Origin: Rickettsiaceae bacterium
Lineage (GTDB): Bacteria > Pseudomonadota > Alphaproteobacteria > Rickettsiales > Rickettsiaceae
Assembly: GCA_029266475.1 (NCBI GenBank)
Contig: JAQSWU010000008.1
Coordinates: 1-47,935, forward strand
DNA: 47,935 bases
Direction of reading: 5' to 3'
The translations under genes were made by a program, and so were the position numbers. The notes below the pieces were generated by a model, which saw only the letters and a list, made by a program, of their open reading frames with translations, did not search any database and was not told the DNA's origin. Shown piece after piece: positions 26,795-35,380 of this stretch; within the stretch, counting starts at the first letter, position 1; every line of letters starts with the position of its first letter.

Positions 26795-27004
26795 TTATAC
26801 TTTGCGTCTAAATTTTATTGTTGGTGTGTAAGCCACGATTGCACCAATTAGCAGAGATTGAAAATGTTGCACATAAGGTGACCGCATAGAAATAAATGGA
26901 CTATGAGATAGAAGTTTAACCAATGCTAAAGCCAGGACGCATAAAACAATTTTAAAGGCTTTTTCTTTGAGGCTATCATCTCTATTAGAAGCGGAAGTCA
27001 AATT
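26795..27004 (-). pseudogene. Out-of-use C-terminal part of the PAP2 gene after an in-frame TGA
   Basis: After the TGA that ends 27005-27625, the same frame stays open for another 69 codons. It encodes a charged linker (SASNRDDSLKEK) and two hydrophobic stretches (IVLCVLALALVKLL; LLIGAIVAYT). A TTG could restart it but there is no ribosome binding site. It is best read as the tail of one longer membrane protein split by a nonsense mutation; TGA is a normal stop elsewhere in the window (mrpE, chemoreceptor). Confidence 0.55.
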
Positions 27005-27625
27005 TCAGATAATAACAAAGCCTATTAAAATACATATGACTTGCCAAATATGGGAAACTATAAAACCTAATTGACTATACATAATTAAGATAAGTAGAAA
27101 AGCTACGTGTATTACAGCCAAACCAATTAGATGAGAGCGCTGCTTAAAAGTAGTTATGTTATATAATACGTAATTATATATTACTAGAGTAAGGCTACCG
27201 AAAAATAATGCACCTAAAATATCTATAATTTTGTGATAACCACGAAATATTAAACCATATGCAATGCTAAGCAATAATCCTACAATAATGTATCTAGTAA
27301 GCTTATTACTTATAGAATAATAAAGCCATCCATAGAAAACTATTGATGACTGCATATGACCACTGGGGAAAGCGTAACCAGGTAATCCTAATTCTGGATT
27401 TAGTGGCACTTTAAATATTGATTTTAAGGTGGCCGAGAAAACCATGGTGAATAAAAGCAATGTTAAAGCATGGCTAAAAATATGCCTATTATAACCAATG
27501 ATACCTATAATTATTAGTGGGAGAATTATCGGCTCATTCGAAAATAGTAAAAAGAAATCAGCCACTAATCGTTTATAATCCATATTATGCACAATATTTG
27601 TTTTTTCTAATCGCCTGTATTTCAC
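27005..27625 (-). CDS. PAP2-family membrane phosphatase, probably truncated
   Basis: A 206-residue protein with six hydrophobic segments. PAP2 motifs: a degenerate first motif around KSIFKVPLNPELGLPGYAF, then PSGH (FPSGHMQSSIVFYG), and RGYHKIIDILGALFFG with the catalytic His and Asp spaced as H-x3-D. The Arg-Pro of motif 1 is not evident, although related short PAP2 proteins also lack it. A TGA codon ends the frame but the same frame continues for 69 codons. It may still be functional, since all motifs precede the stop. Confidence 0.7.
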   Translation of the reverse strand: MKYRRLEKTNIVHNMDYKRLVADFFLLFSNEPIILPLIIIGIIGYNRHIFSHALTLLLFTMVFSATLKSIFKVPLNPELGLPGYAFPSGHMQSSIVFYGWLYYSISNKLTRYIIVGLLLSIAYGLIFRGYHKIIDILGALFFGSLTLVIYNYVLYNITTFKQRSHLIGLAVIHVAFLLILIMYSQLGFIVSHIWQVICILIGFVII

Positions 27626-27690
27626 ATTTCGGATCTTTGATAATTGCTATACTTAGCTCCATAATATCAATTTATTTATAATACTTAGCA

Positions 27691-27722
27691 GTTATACTAT
27701 AACAGTAAGATATAGTATTAAC
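27691..27722 (-). other. Inverted repeat downstream of the NADAR gene
   Basis: ATACTATA / TATAGTAT pair perfectly over 8 bp around a 9-nt loop, extended to GTTA/TAAC with one bulge. It lies 12-43 nt after the minus-strand stop at 27734. No T run follows, so a terminator role is only possible. Confidence 0.35.
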
Positions 27723-27733
27723 AGCAATATCAG

Positions 27734-29104
27734 TCAGTTGTCAGTAAAGATATCTTTGGACAGCCCACAAAGTTCAGTCCATTTATGATCACAAATATAC
27801 TCTACTTTATTTTCTCCTAAAATCACTATATCGTTACTGAATATTGCTTTCACTTCTTTTGCAAAGTTTTGAGCATCCAATGTAGAGTCGAATTTAACTT
27901 TTAGTACCTTTTTGCCTTGTATATTAAGATCGGGTGCAACGTTTATATTTTGAGCATTGAAATGGTGGTTTTTAATAGAATTTAAAAACTTTTCTATGCC
28001 TGGCTGAAACTTTTCTGTTTGATATATATGTTGAGTTACAGGGGGTGTCGGTTGTACGACGCTCATGTGGTTTGAGTATAGGGAACCATAATCGAAGACC
28101 ATGCTCTTTGCAGTATCATGGGGATTAGCGAAACCATGTTTTGGTATACCAAATTTATTGCAAACATATTGTAATTTGTCTTCTCCGATTATAACAAGGT
28201 TACCTTGAACTACGCTTGCATTGAAATTTTGAGCAAATTTGCTTGCTTCAGCAGGGCTTACAAAATTTATTTTTGCTACCTTTTTAGCTAGGTTATTTAA
28301 ATCGTTATCAATCTTCAAAGATGTTACAGAAAAATTATTGTTTTTAGCCGCTTCAAAGAATCTCTTAAGAGCGCTTTTTGAATCTTTTGCAACATCATTA
28401 TAGGTAATATAATCTTTGACTGAGGCATTTGGCATAACCGAGTGCGGAGCGGGTGCGCTCGTAATAAAAGCATCTATATCGCTGTTAAACTTATTATTAG
28501 CTGCCGCATCAATTTGCGCTTGGCTCAATTGTCCATTAGAGTTAGTAGCAAAATTTATCTTCAACTGATCGCAAATTTCTTTGCTAAAACCGTAACGTAT
28601 ATCGATTTTACCTTGAGAAGCAAGTTCAGCTTTGAAAGTTTCTCGTACTTTCTCCCAAGCCTTACCAAGGGCGTTTCTACCCTTGCCGTTCGCACCATTT
28701 CCCCAGAAATCATCGTTAGCGCCTGCGTCTTCTATGATTTCAGCATTACCGCTACGAAGCAACGCATTAATGATTGCGGGGTGCTGAGTTGCTTTAATCA
28801 AGAGTACTTCGTACATCAATTTTTCACTAAAGTTTGCTCCAATAGGTTTAGTAGTATCTCTCATAAATAAAGCATTCTTTATTTGAGTACCTATTTTTTG
28901 CGCATTTGCGCCAATTGCGCCTTGTAATTGCTGTATAGTAGAGCTATAGAGGTGAGGGTTATGTATGCCTTTAGTAGCTTGATATAAACCTTCTGAGGAT
29001 TCGAACTTATATTGGTTTCCCCCAAGGTTGACATTAATAGGGAAATTGGTCACATTAGAGAAGAAATCGCACTTATCACCTGTCTTATAAAACTTAATTT
29101 GCAT
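27734..29104 (-). CDS. NADAR-domain protein with two C-terminal repeats
   Basis: Started at ATG 29104, the protein has 456 residues; a TTG at 29182 would add 26 hydrophobic residues with no ribosome binding site. Residues 1-158 are a NADAR (YbiA/COG3236-like) domain: IKFYKTGDKCDFFSN, FESSEGLYQATKG, NALFMRDTTKPIG, YEVLLIKATQHP and DDFWGNGANGKGRNALGKAW. NADAR enzymes cleave N-glycosidic bonds, in riboflavin-pathway intermediates or in removal of ADP-ribose from guanosine. Two homologous blocks of about 70 residues follow at about 249-320 and 373-442 (KRFFEAAKNNNF..., EKFLNSIKNHHF..., each ending with IIGEDKLQYVCNKF or ILGENKVEYICDHK). They match no family I know. There is no signal peptide. Confidence 0.8.
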   Translation of the reverse strand: MQIKFYKTGDKCDFFSNVTNFPINVNLGGNQYKFESSEGLYQATKGIHNPHLYSSTIQQLQGAIGANAQKIGTQIKNALFMRDTTKPIGANFSEKLMYEVLLIKATQHPAIINALLRSGNAEIIEDAGANDDFWGNGANGKGRNALGKAWEKVRETFKAELASQGKIDIRYGFSKEICDQLKINFATNSNGQLSQAQIDAAANNKFNSDIDAFITSAPAPHSVMPNASVKDYITYNDVAKDSKSALKRFFEAAKNNNFSVTSLKIDNDLNNLAKKVAKINFVSPAEASKFAQNFNASVVQGNLVIIGEDKLQYVCNKFGIPKHGFANPHDTAKSMVFDYGSLYSNHMSVVQPTPPVTQHIYQTEKFQPGIEKFLNSIKNHHFNAQNINVAPDLNIQGKKVLKVKFDSTLDAQNFAKEVKAIFSNDIVILGENKVEYICDHKWTELCGLSKDIFTDN

Positions 29105-29703
29105 AATAAAAATAATATTTTCGATAAATATAAAAGGTTTAAACTTATTTAATATAGCATAACTAATTTTTATTATCAACAAATATTAACATAGCCTTAA
29201 TAAATGAAGTCATAAAGCAAGGTTTTCATTTAATCCTAGATATTAACTAGGCTGGAGGGTAGGTACCTAAAAACTTCAACTAAAGGTTGCATTTTTTGAC
29301 CCCCCCCATTTTTTTATCAATTATCTAGAATATATTTTTAGGTTAAAGAATGCTGTATGGGTCTTAAAATCATTGTATACTATCTTATATTAACTATTTT
29401 TGAACCTGATTTACTTATAAAAATACCTTTCACTATTCGAGTTTACATCGTCATGAGCGTCATAGTTGTGCTATTTATGTAAGGCTCATCTGACCTTTAG
29501 ACGATTTTAAAAAGTTACTTATGATTAGTCTATCTTGTTATTTATACTATATTTATATACTTGCTCTAACCTTTCTTTATTTCGCTCGCAGTAACCAAGT
29601 ATTAATACATACCTTTTATAGACCCCTAAGCTTTTTAAGGTGAGTGCAGGCATCTATAAAGCAATTTAATCTGGTTTACTATTAAATATTAACATACCTA
29701 ATA
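29105..29703. other. Gap upstream of the NADAR gene
   Basis: About 600 nt without a recognisable gene. It contains the second copy of the C-tract repeat (29274-29323) and AT-rich sequence. No promoter with good -35 and -10 elements for the minus-strand NADAR gene stood out. Confidence 0.5.
29274..29323 (+). repeat. Dispersed C-tract repeat, copy 2
   Basis: CTTCAACTAAAGGTTGCATT, TTTTGAC, eight Cs in total, ATTTTTTT, then A/T-rich sequence. The 27 nt up to GAC match copy 3 at 25 positions. A short CAAC/GTTG stem lies just before the T run. Confidence 0.7.
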
Positions 29704-30753
29704 TCACTGTTGATCAGTTATGAAAAGCGCCTTAAGCTCTTCCCTAGGAGTAAAATCCTTAATGTTGACTGTATATTGGGTGCCATTACCTTTTAAAGAC
29801 TCATCGAAACAAGTGTAAGGTTCGCCTAAGTTTTTTTCTAATATAAGGGTAAAATCCTTGATCGGCCCCTTCCAATTGCTTCCTGTAGAAAGAATATAGT
29901 CTACAATAAATGCCCTTTTAAATGTACTACCAACTTTTCTATCCAGATCCTCATCTCGCATGCAAAAATCCTTTAAATCGTAAGTTTTATTGCGGTCCCT
30001 AATCTCATATTTTGATGAACTAGAATTAGATCTCTGCCCAAGCTTATGTTGTTCTTGCTTTGTAATCCAGGCGTTGCCAGATGCTGGAGTATAAGAATGG
30101 GATATGTTTGTAATTTTTTTAGGAGGAAAAATCTGCTCCCAATAAAATATTGTTTGTAAGGACCATAATGGTTTGCCAGCAATATCAAGTAATTTTAACT
30201 TTTTAAGTTTCTGGTTTAACTCAGGAGTGCTTTCTAATAAACCTGCTTCTTCCCATCCAACTAAGATGGTCCTTGAAAGTGGAATGTTATGCTTTCTAAG
30301 GATAGGAGTAATATCTTTACCATTAGGTAAAATAGCTTTATTCATCATTTTGTAAGTAACTTCCTTTCCATTAACTAGCACTTTGAAATTCAAGAATGGA
30401 ATGTGTTTAATATACTCCTCGTAAGTTGTGCTTACACTTCCTTTAGATATTAGATTAGATATAAACTCTGTATCCCAAGTAGGTCCACTATTATAATGCC
30501 ATACAGGTAATGGAAAGGCTATTGTGGTTTTGATAGGCTTAGCAGTTGTATTTAAGAAAGAATAGTCTACCTTTATCCTATCTGCATTAATGGACAAAAC
30601 TTCCTTTTCCACAGATATTTCGTTACTGCGATTAAACGTAATTTCGCCCGACGCAACAGAAGCTGTAGTATCGTTAGCCATTGCAGAAAAGTTTCCAAGG
30701 ATTAAGCTCAGAATGCATATAAAAAAGCAAAGAGTAAATGATGATTTTTTCAT
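29704..30753 (-). CDS. DUF4424-family secreted protein
   Basis: A 349-residue exported protein: signal peptide 1-26 (LCFFICILSLILGNFSAMA, cleavage before Asn-Asp). The mature start NDTTASVASGEITFNRSNEI, then VDYSFLNTTAKPIKTTIAFPLP, is the pattern of the DUF4424 family of secreted beta-rich proteins of unknown function. A poorly conserved, basic Ser-rich stretch lies near residue 245. It stands alone on the minus strand; its 5' neighbour is the regulator gene 126 nt upstream. No enzyme motif is visible. Confidence 0.8.
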   Translation of the reverse strand: MKKSSFTLCFFICILSLILGNFSAMANDTTASVASGEITFNRSNEISVEKEVLSINADRIKVDYSFLNTTAKPIKTTIAFPLPVWHYNSGPTWDTEFISNLISKGSVSTTYEEYIKHIPFLNFKVLVNGKEVTYKMMNKAILPNGKDITPILRKHNIPLSRTILVGWEEAGLLESTPELNQKLKKLKLLDIAGKPLWSLQTIFYWEQIFPPKKITNISHSYTPASGNAWITKQEQHKLGQRSNSSSSKYEIRDRNKTYDLKDFCMRDEDLDRKVGSTFKRAFIVDYILSTGSNWKGPIKDFTLILEKNLGEPYTCFDESLKGNGTQYTVNIKDFTPREELKALFITDQQ

Positions 30754-30879
30754 ATTATCGTATATTTGAATTTGTATAGACTTAAGAAGAGATATTACAA
30801 AATGTAATATATAAGTCCATATGATTTTTAAGCGCTTTAAAAAGTAATGGAATACATTAGTTAAGAACGTGTCATAAGC

Positions 30880-31650
30880 TTATAAACATTCAGCGAATCT
30901 TATAAATTTTTTAATCTCATCAAATAGAGTCCAGCTTTCTTGGGTAAACCAATCTAGCCATTGCGCTTCAGAAATCGGATATTCAGATATACGAGCAAGA
31001 CCTATGTAAGTTTTAAGCTTTGCAAGGAGATAATTAATGCGGAGTGCGTTAAAATCTGCTTCATGTATGCGTATTTCTTTCAAAATGGTTTGCTCGCACT
31101 CTTTAAAAGTAATAATCTTTTCTACGAGGATATGTTTAATCGGGTCTCGATTTAGACAAAAACCTTTGGAATGTTTAATAATTTTAGTTTGTGATGTTAA
31201 ATCAATTGAATCATTGATCAGAGTCTCTAAAATTTCCACTGCCTTAGTAATTCTGATATTTGTAAATTCTATATTATCCGGCTTACTGCCTATTTGATAT
31301 AAATTCTTCAATCTTAAAGATAAGCTATAACCATGGCCCCTTGTGTTATAAATTAAACTTTCTAAGCTTGGATGAGCCTTTTGAATGAACTGTCTAATCT
31401 CCGATAGTTTACGATGCATTCGAGTAAAATCTGTGATGGTAAGACCGTGGTTCTTTAAAATATCTATTATTTCTTCGTATGAAACAGGATTTGGATGCTT
31501 AGAAAATAGCTCATATAACACTGAGGCCATATAAGGCTTAATCCTTGTTTCATAGAAAGTTCCACTAATTTCAAGTTTTATTATCAAACTTTCTGCGTCA
31601 ATTGTTATTATATTTTGATTTCTGGTATCGATGAGTGATATGTACTTCAT
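30880..31650 (-). CDS. Winged-helix (OmpR/PhoB-type) regulator-like protein without receiver domain
   Basis: A 256-residue protein. Residues about 35-115 look like an OmpR-type winged helix: SVLYELFSKHPNPVSYEEII, then ITDFTRMHRKLSEIRQFIQK (recognition helix region) and LIYNTRGHGYSLSL (the wing, with the RGxGY signature). An N-terminal beta stretch precedes it, but there is no phosphorylatable receiver. The C-terminal 130 residues are helical and match no family I know. The start overlaps the alaX stop in an ATGA, so the two are translationally coupled. A DNA-binding regulator is likely; its targets are unknown. Confidence 0.7.
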   Translation of the reverse strand: MKYISLIDTRNQNIITIDAESLIIKLEISGTFYETRIKPYMASVLYELFSKHPNPVSYEEIIDILKNHGLTITDFTRMHRKLSEIRQFIQKAHPSLESLIYNTRGHGYSLSLRLKNLYQIGSKPDNIEFTNIRITKAVEILETLINDSIDLTSQTKIIKHSKGFCLNRDPIKHILVEKIITFKECEQTILKEIRIHEADFNALRINYLLAKLKTYIGLARISEYPISEAQWLDWFTQESWTLFDEIKKFIRFAECL

Positions 31651-32354
31651 GTAACCTCATAAGAAATACGGAGTATATTATTTTTCGATTTAATTTTACT
31701 GATTGTTATATTGCCTATATCAGCAGTGGAAGATAAATGAGTGCCTCCACAAGGGACAGGCAGCATGTCACCAATTTGCATAGCTCGAAAATTATTATTT
31801 TCAGGGATTTTATATGGTAGCTTATAAAACTTCTGTTCAAAAGATAAACCATCAATTTCAAAGATTTTGATTCTAAAATTTTTGTCTAGTGCTGTATTAA
31901 CGGCATTCTGAATGTCAGTTAAATCTACTGCCTCATCTCCTTCAAATTCAACATAAGCTTCACGGGGAAATGAATGCCCTTTGAAAGCTTTGATTCTTGG
32001 ATTTAAATTTTCTACAACATTCCCAAGTAAATGAGCGGCTGTATGGTAACGGGCATTGAGTATTCTTATTTCTGGGTTAACAAAACATTGAGCTTTTAAT
32101 TTAACTAAATTATCATGGGCAATAGGTGTAATATAGTGCCGTATTTGCTTATTTACCTGGGCTACATGAGTAACTTTGGTTTCAAACTGATCGGTCTTAA
32201 TCCCCCCTTGATCTGATGGCTGGCCACCACCTTGCGGATAAAAGACTGTCTGATCAAGTATAACGAAGAGCCCTTTCTCATCTTTACCGCTTTCTAAGAT
32301 TACTCCTTCAGAGTAGAACTGATATGTATTTTCAAGATATAATTTTTTGGTCAT
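31647..32354 (-). CDS. alaX: Alanyl-tRNA editing protein AlaX
   Basis: A 235-residue free-standing editing domain related to AlaRS. It has the N-terminal TVFYPQGGGQPSDQG block (36-50) of the AlaX-M/L type and the zinc-binding His104-x3-His108 (HTAAHLL) plus Cys202-x3-His206 (CGGTHL). The protein hydrolyses Ser-tRNA-Ala (or Gly-tRNA-Ala), preventing mistranslation. A wHTH regulator gene overlaps its end by 4 nt. No alaS lies in the window. Confidence 0.93.
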   Translation of the reverse strand: MTKKLYLENTYQFYSEGVILESGKDEKGLFVILDQTVFYPQGGGQPSDQGGIKTDQFETKVTHVAQVNKQIRHYITPIAHDNLVKLKAQCFVNPEIRILNARYHTAAHLLGNVVENLNPRIKAFKGHSFPREAYVEFEGDEAVDLTDIQNAVNTALDKNFRIKIFEIDGLSFEQKFYKLPYKIPENNNFRAMQIGDMLPVPCGGTHLSSTADIGNITISKIKSKNNILRISYEVT

Positions 32355-32739
32355 AAGGTTTCCTTTGAATAGTTACTGTTTTACATACCACTTATTATCA
32401 TTTAAAAGATTGTTGATGAGTATGCTTATCTTATCTTAAAAGAGCTATATTTTATTGCTATTATCCTTCTAATATCCTAGAATTATCTTAGAGTATTGTC
32501 TTTCTATTTGATTGATTCAACCGCCTATCTTGTATCCATACTTTATAAATGTTATATAAAAAATGGTTTAATATGCTTGTACAGCGATAAAGAATAAACA
32601 GAGGTCTTAAATGAATATGCTTAATTAATTGATTGGCCAGGAGGCGTTGGAAAAAGATAAAGATGTTTAAAACTTGAATGGAAGTGATATAAGGAAGATT
32701 TATAATGTAATAACACTTAGCGCTAGACCTTGCTAGAAA
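32355..32739. other. AT-rich gap between alaX and tRNA-Ser
   Basis: No gene is supported. A good purine run and an ATG near 32611 open only five codons, and a GGVGK-like stretch further on is interrupted by stops in its frame. Confidence 0.5.
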
Positions 32740-32832
32740 TGGCGGAGAGAGGGGGATTCGAACCCCCGATACGGCTTTTGACCGTATGACGGTTTAGCAA
32801 ACCGCTGCCTTAAGCCACTCGGCCACCTCTCC
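32740..32832 (-). tRNA. tRNA-Ser (GCT)
   Basis: A 93-nt class II tRNA with long variable arm, on the minus strand. The acceptor GGAGAGG pairs with TCTCTCC, discriminator G is followed by encoded CCA (TGG at 32740-32742 on the plus strand), the T arm is GGGGG-TTCGAAT-CCCCC, and the anticodon loop TTGCTAA gives GCT, reading AGC/AGT. The variable arm pairs ATACGG with CCGTAT. Confidence 0.96.
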
Positions 32833-32872
32833 AACGTTTAGATAAAGATTTATAGCACTATTATTTAAATAT

Positions 32873-32914
32873 TTCCAGTATAAAATTTTATGAATCTAAA
32901 AAAATATACTGGAA
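32873..32914 (-). other. Inverted repeat between rho and tRNA-Ser
   Basis: TTCCAGTATA / TATACTGGAA form a perfect 10-bp stem with a 22-nt AT-rich loop, 37 nt beyond the rho stop on the minus strand. There is no T run after it on that strand, so a rho-transcript end signal or operator are both only possibilities. Confidence 0.4.
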
Positions 32915-32950
32915 TGTAATTATAAGTACAATAATAGAACTTAGATAATT

Positions 32951-34309
32951 TTATGAATTCATATTTTCAAAAAAGTCAGCATTACACTTTGTATCCTTAA
33001 GTTTATCGATTAAGAATTCGATTGCATCTACTGTATTCATTGGATTCATAATACGGCGTAATACCCACATTTTTGTAAGTGAAGCTTTATCAACAAGTAA
33101 GTCTTCTTTTCTAGTACCTGATTTAGTAATGTCAATAGCAGGATAAATTCTCTTATCAGAGATTTTTCTATCGAGAATAATTTCGGAATTACCAGTACCC
33201 TTGAACTCTTCAAAGATAACTTCGTCCATCCTTGAGCCTGTCTCGACTAAGGCTGTAGAAATAATCGTTAAAGAACCGCCATTCTCGATATTTCTTGCTG
33301 CGCCAAAGAATCTTTTAGGCCTTTGCAGAGCATTAGCATCGACCCCCCCAGTTAAAACCTTGCCTGAAGAAGGTATAACAGTATTATACGCTCTTGCAAG
33401 CCTTGTAATATTATCTAAAAGGATTACAACGTCATGTTTCTGCTCAACCAGTCTTTTAGCTTTTTCAATGACCATTTCTGCTAATTGAACGTGGCGTACA
33501 GCTGGCTCATCGAAGGTAGAGCTAACAACCTCACCTTTTACAGAACGCATCATATCTGTTACCTCTTCTGGGCGTTCATCTATTAACAGAACAATCAAGT
33601 AAACTTCAGGGTGATTTGTTGTAATGGCGTGGGCTATATTCTGCATTAAAGTAGTCTTACCGGTTCTCGGAGGGGCTACAATTAAAGCCCTTTGACCCTT
33701 ACCCATCGGTGCTACTAGCTCTATTACCCTAGTACTCATATCCTTTTGCGGTCTGCCGTCAGCAATTTCAAGGTTAAGTTTTTGATTTGGGTATAAAGGA
33801 GTCAAATTATCAAAGTTAACTCTGTGGAATGATTTTTTAGTATCTTCAAAATTGATTTTAATAACCCTCAGTAAAGCGAAATAACGTTCGCCTTGTTTTG
33901 GCGCGCGAATTTGCCCCTCTACAGTGTCGCCTGTTCTAAGGCTGAATCTTCTTATTTGGCTAGGAGAGACATAAATATCGTCTGGACCTGCTAAATAGTT
34001 TGCTTCTGGTGAACGTAGAAAGCCAAAACCGTCTGGTAGGACTTCTAGAACACCTTCCCCAATAATATGACCGCCCTGGTCAACGATTTTCTTCAATATT
34101 GAAAAGATTAGCTCTTGCTTAAGCATTGCGCTTACATTTTCTACGCCAAGTCCCTCAGCTTGTGCCTGGAGTTCTTCTGGCGATTTACGCTTAAGATCCT
34201 TTAAATGTAGAATTTTTTCAGGCTTAATATCTTCAGCTAGAACATTTTCAACTTGAATAGCTAGGTCATTATCTTGATTATTTGCTTGAACTTGATTTAC
34301 GTCGGACAT
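32951..34309 (-). CDS. rho: Transcription termination factor Rho
   Basis: A 452-residue Rho hexameric helicase. An acidic N-terminal extension (1-35) precedes the N-terminal domain ([20 protein letters not shown]), the RNA-binding cold-shock fold ([20 protein letters not shown], 85-104), and the ATPase with P-loop APPRTGKTT (212-220), Walker [17 protein letters not shown] and the Q-loop [16 protein letters not shown]. It releases RNA polymerase from untranslated RNA. All expected catalytic motifs are intact. It is a single gene between tRNA-Ser and a long gap. Confidence 0.98.
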   Translation of the reverse strand: MSDVNQVQANNQDNDLAIQVENVLAEDIKPEKILHLKDLKRKSPEELQAQAEGLGVENVSAMLKQELIFSILKKIVDQGGHIIGEGVLEVLPDGFGFLRSPEANYLAGPDDIYVSPSQIRRFSLRTGDTVEGQIRAPKQGERYFALLRVIKINFEDTKKSFHRVNFDNLTPLYPNQKLNLEIADGRPQKDMSTRVIELVAPMGKGQRALIVAPPRTGKTTLMQNIAHAITTNHPEVYLIVLLIDERPEEVTDMMRSVKGEVVSSTFDEPAVRHVQLAEMVIEKAKRLVEQKHDVVILLDNITRLARAYNTVIPSSGKVLTGGVDANALQRPKRFFGAARNIENGGSLTIISTALVETGSRMDEVIFEEFKGTGNSEIILDRKISDKRIYPAIDITKSGTRKEDLLVDKASLTKMWVLRRIMNPMNTVDAIEFLIDKLKDTKCNADFFENMNS

Positions 34310-35012
34310 TTCTCGTTTTTTTTAAGTTAAATTTTATGTTTGATTTTCTGTTTGGCTATTTAATTCTTTAAACTAACATTATCACTTATGTAACTGGGAT
34401 TTTTCATCAAGGTGAAATAGCTTGAAGTGGCCTACAATGATGATATTTGCTTAAGATTAACGGAGTAATTATAACAACATTTTTATTAACGCTAATACCT
34501 TACTTATTTATTTACTTTCAGCAATAAAATTATCTATAAACAGCTAATGTAGCCATAACCTAACTCAATTAAGGCTTAAAAGTACTATCCTTTTATCCGT
34601 TTTAATAAGATTATATTAGGTACCCTCTTATAAAGATTAAATAGGAAGTTTAAAGGATTTTTGGGTTAAAAAGCAACAGATGCATTATATTGATATAGTT
34701 AAGCTCTAAAGTAGAAATCAACCTTAGGCTTATTATGACTAGAGAAGTTATCTACTAGCCTCTATACTTGATAGTCTCAATAAATAGCAGATGGCTTTTT
34801 TATTGTCAATTATATTTTATAGATTAAGCAAAATCTCCTTGGTAAAAAACAATTTATTTATATTTATCGCCGTTACATAGAAGAAACATATAGTATATTG
34901 TTTATTATTTCAAAAACTTAATACGTTTAAAATTAATAAAAAATAAATATATTAACAATATTTTATTGTAACACTATATTAATAATTAAATATTTTGAAT
35001 AAAAGAGGACTT
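34310..35012. other. AT-rich gap upstream of rho
   Basis: About 700 nt with no supported gene or RNA. It must contain the rho promoter on the minus strand and that of the small gene on the plus strand, but no pair with good spacing was clear. The last 150 nt are exceptionally AT rich. Confidence 0.5.
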
Positions 35013-35378
35013 ATGAAATTATCTAAAGTGAGGGTTAAGACACCCTTAAGTGAAATGAAAAGCAGGCTCCCAAAAGACTATAATAAATATCTGCAGCGTC
35101 TTGGTGATTACTGTGGTGAAGAGGATGAAGTTAGCTTTGAACTTTGTTTAAGCCAAAAGAAATTACCCCATGTTGAAGCTTTAAGTGAAGATTCAGAGCA
35201 GGATAAACAATTTATATTCGAAATTTCGTTAAGTAGGGAGAAATTACCTGGTATAGAGGAATTTCAGGAAGAAGAGCAGCAAGAGTCTGAAGGTTTTAAA
35301 ATTTCCTTAAGCAGAGAAGAGTTACCTGATATTATTAAATTTTTAGGAGAGTTGAAAGTTTCGGAGGAGGTGCTTTAA
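35013..35378 (+). CDS. Small acidic protein with three copies of an 18-residue motif
   Basis: ATG 35013, preceded by AGAGGA, gives 121 residues; a TTG at 34995 would add six. The N-terminal 30 residues are basic (MKLSKVRVKTPLSEMKSRLP); the rest is very acidic. Three units recur every 26-27 residues: VSFELCLSQKKLPHVEAL (40-57), FIFEISLSREKLPGIEEF (67-84) and EGFKISLSREELPDIIKF (93-110), consensus F-x-I-S-L-S-R-E-x-L-P-x-I-x-x-F. Glu-rich linkers separate them. No family is recognised. The spacing and acidity suggest repeated short linear motifs, perhaps for binding a repeated or multivalent partner. It ends 2 nt from the convergent nhaA stop. Confidence 0.7.
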   Translation: MKLSKVRVKTPLSEMKSRLPKDYNKYLQRLGDYCGEEDEVSFELCLSQKKLPHVEALSEDSEQDKQFIFEISLSREKLPGIEEFQEEEQQESEGFKISLSREELPDIIKFLGELKVSEEVL

Positions 35379-35380
35379 GA

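Noticed and set aside
29105-29182. TTG start adding 26 residues to the NADAR protein
   Set aside because: No ribosome binding site, and the NADAR domain starts at the ATG at 29104.
32611-32700. Short ORF with a GGVGK-like stretch as a P-loop gene remnant
   Set aside because: The ATG frame has only five codons, and the P-loop-like frame is interrupted by stops on both sides.
33340-33352. Another C-tract repeat copy in rho
   Set aside because: The C7 run encodes conserved Gly-Gly-Val of Rho and lacks the T-run flanks.
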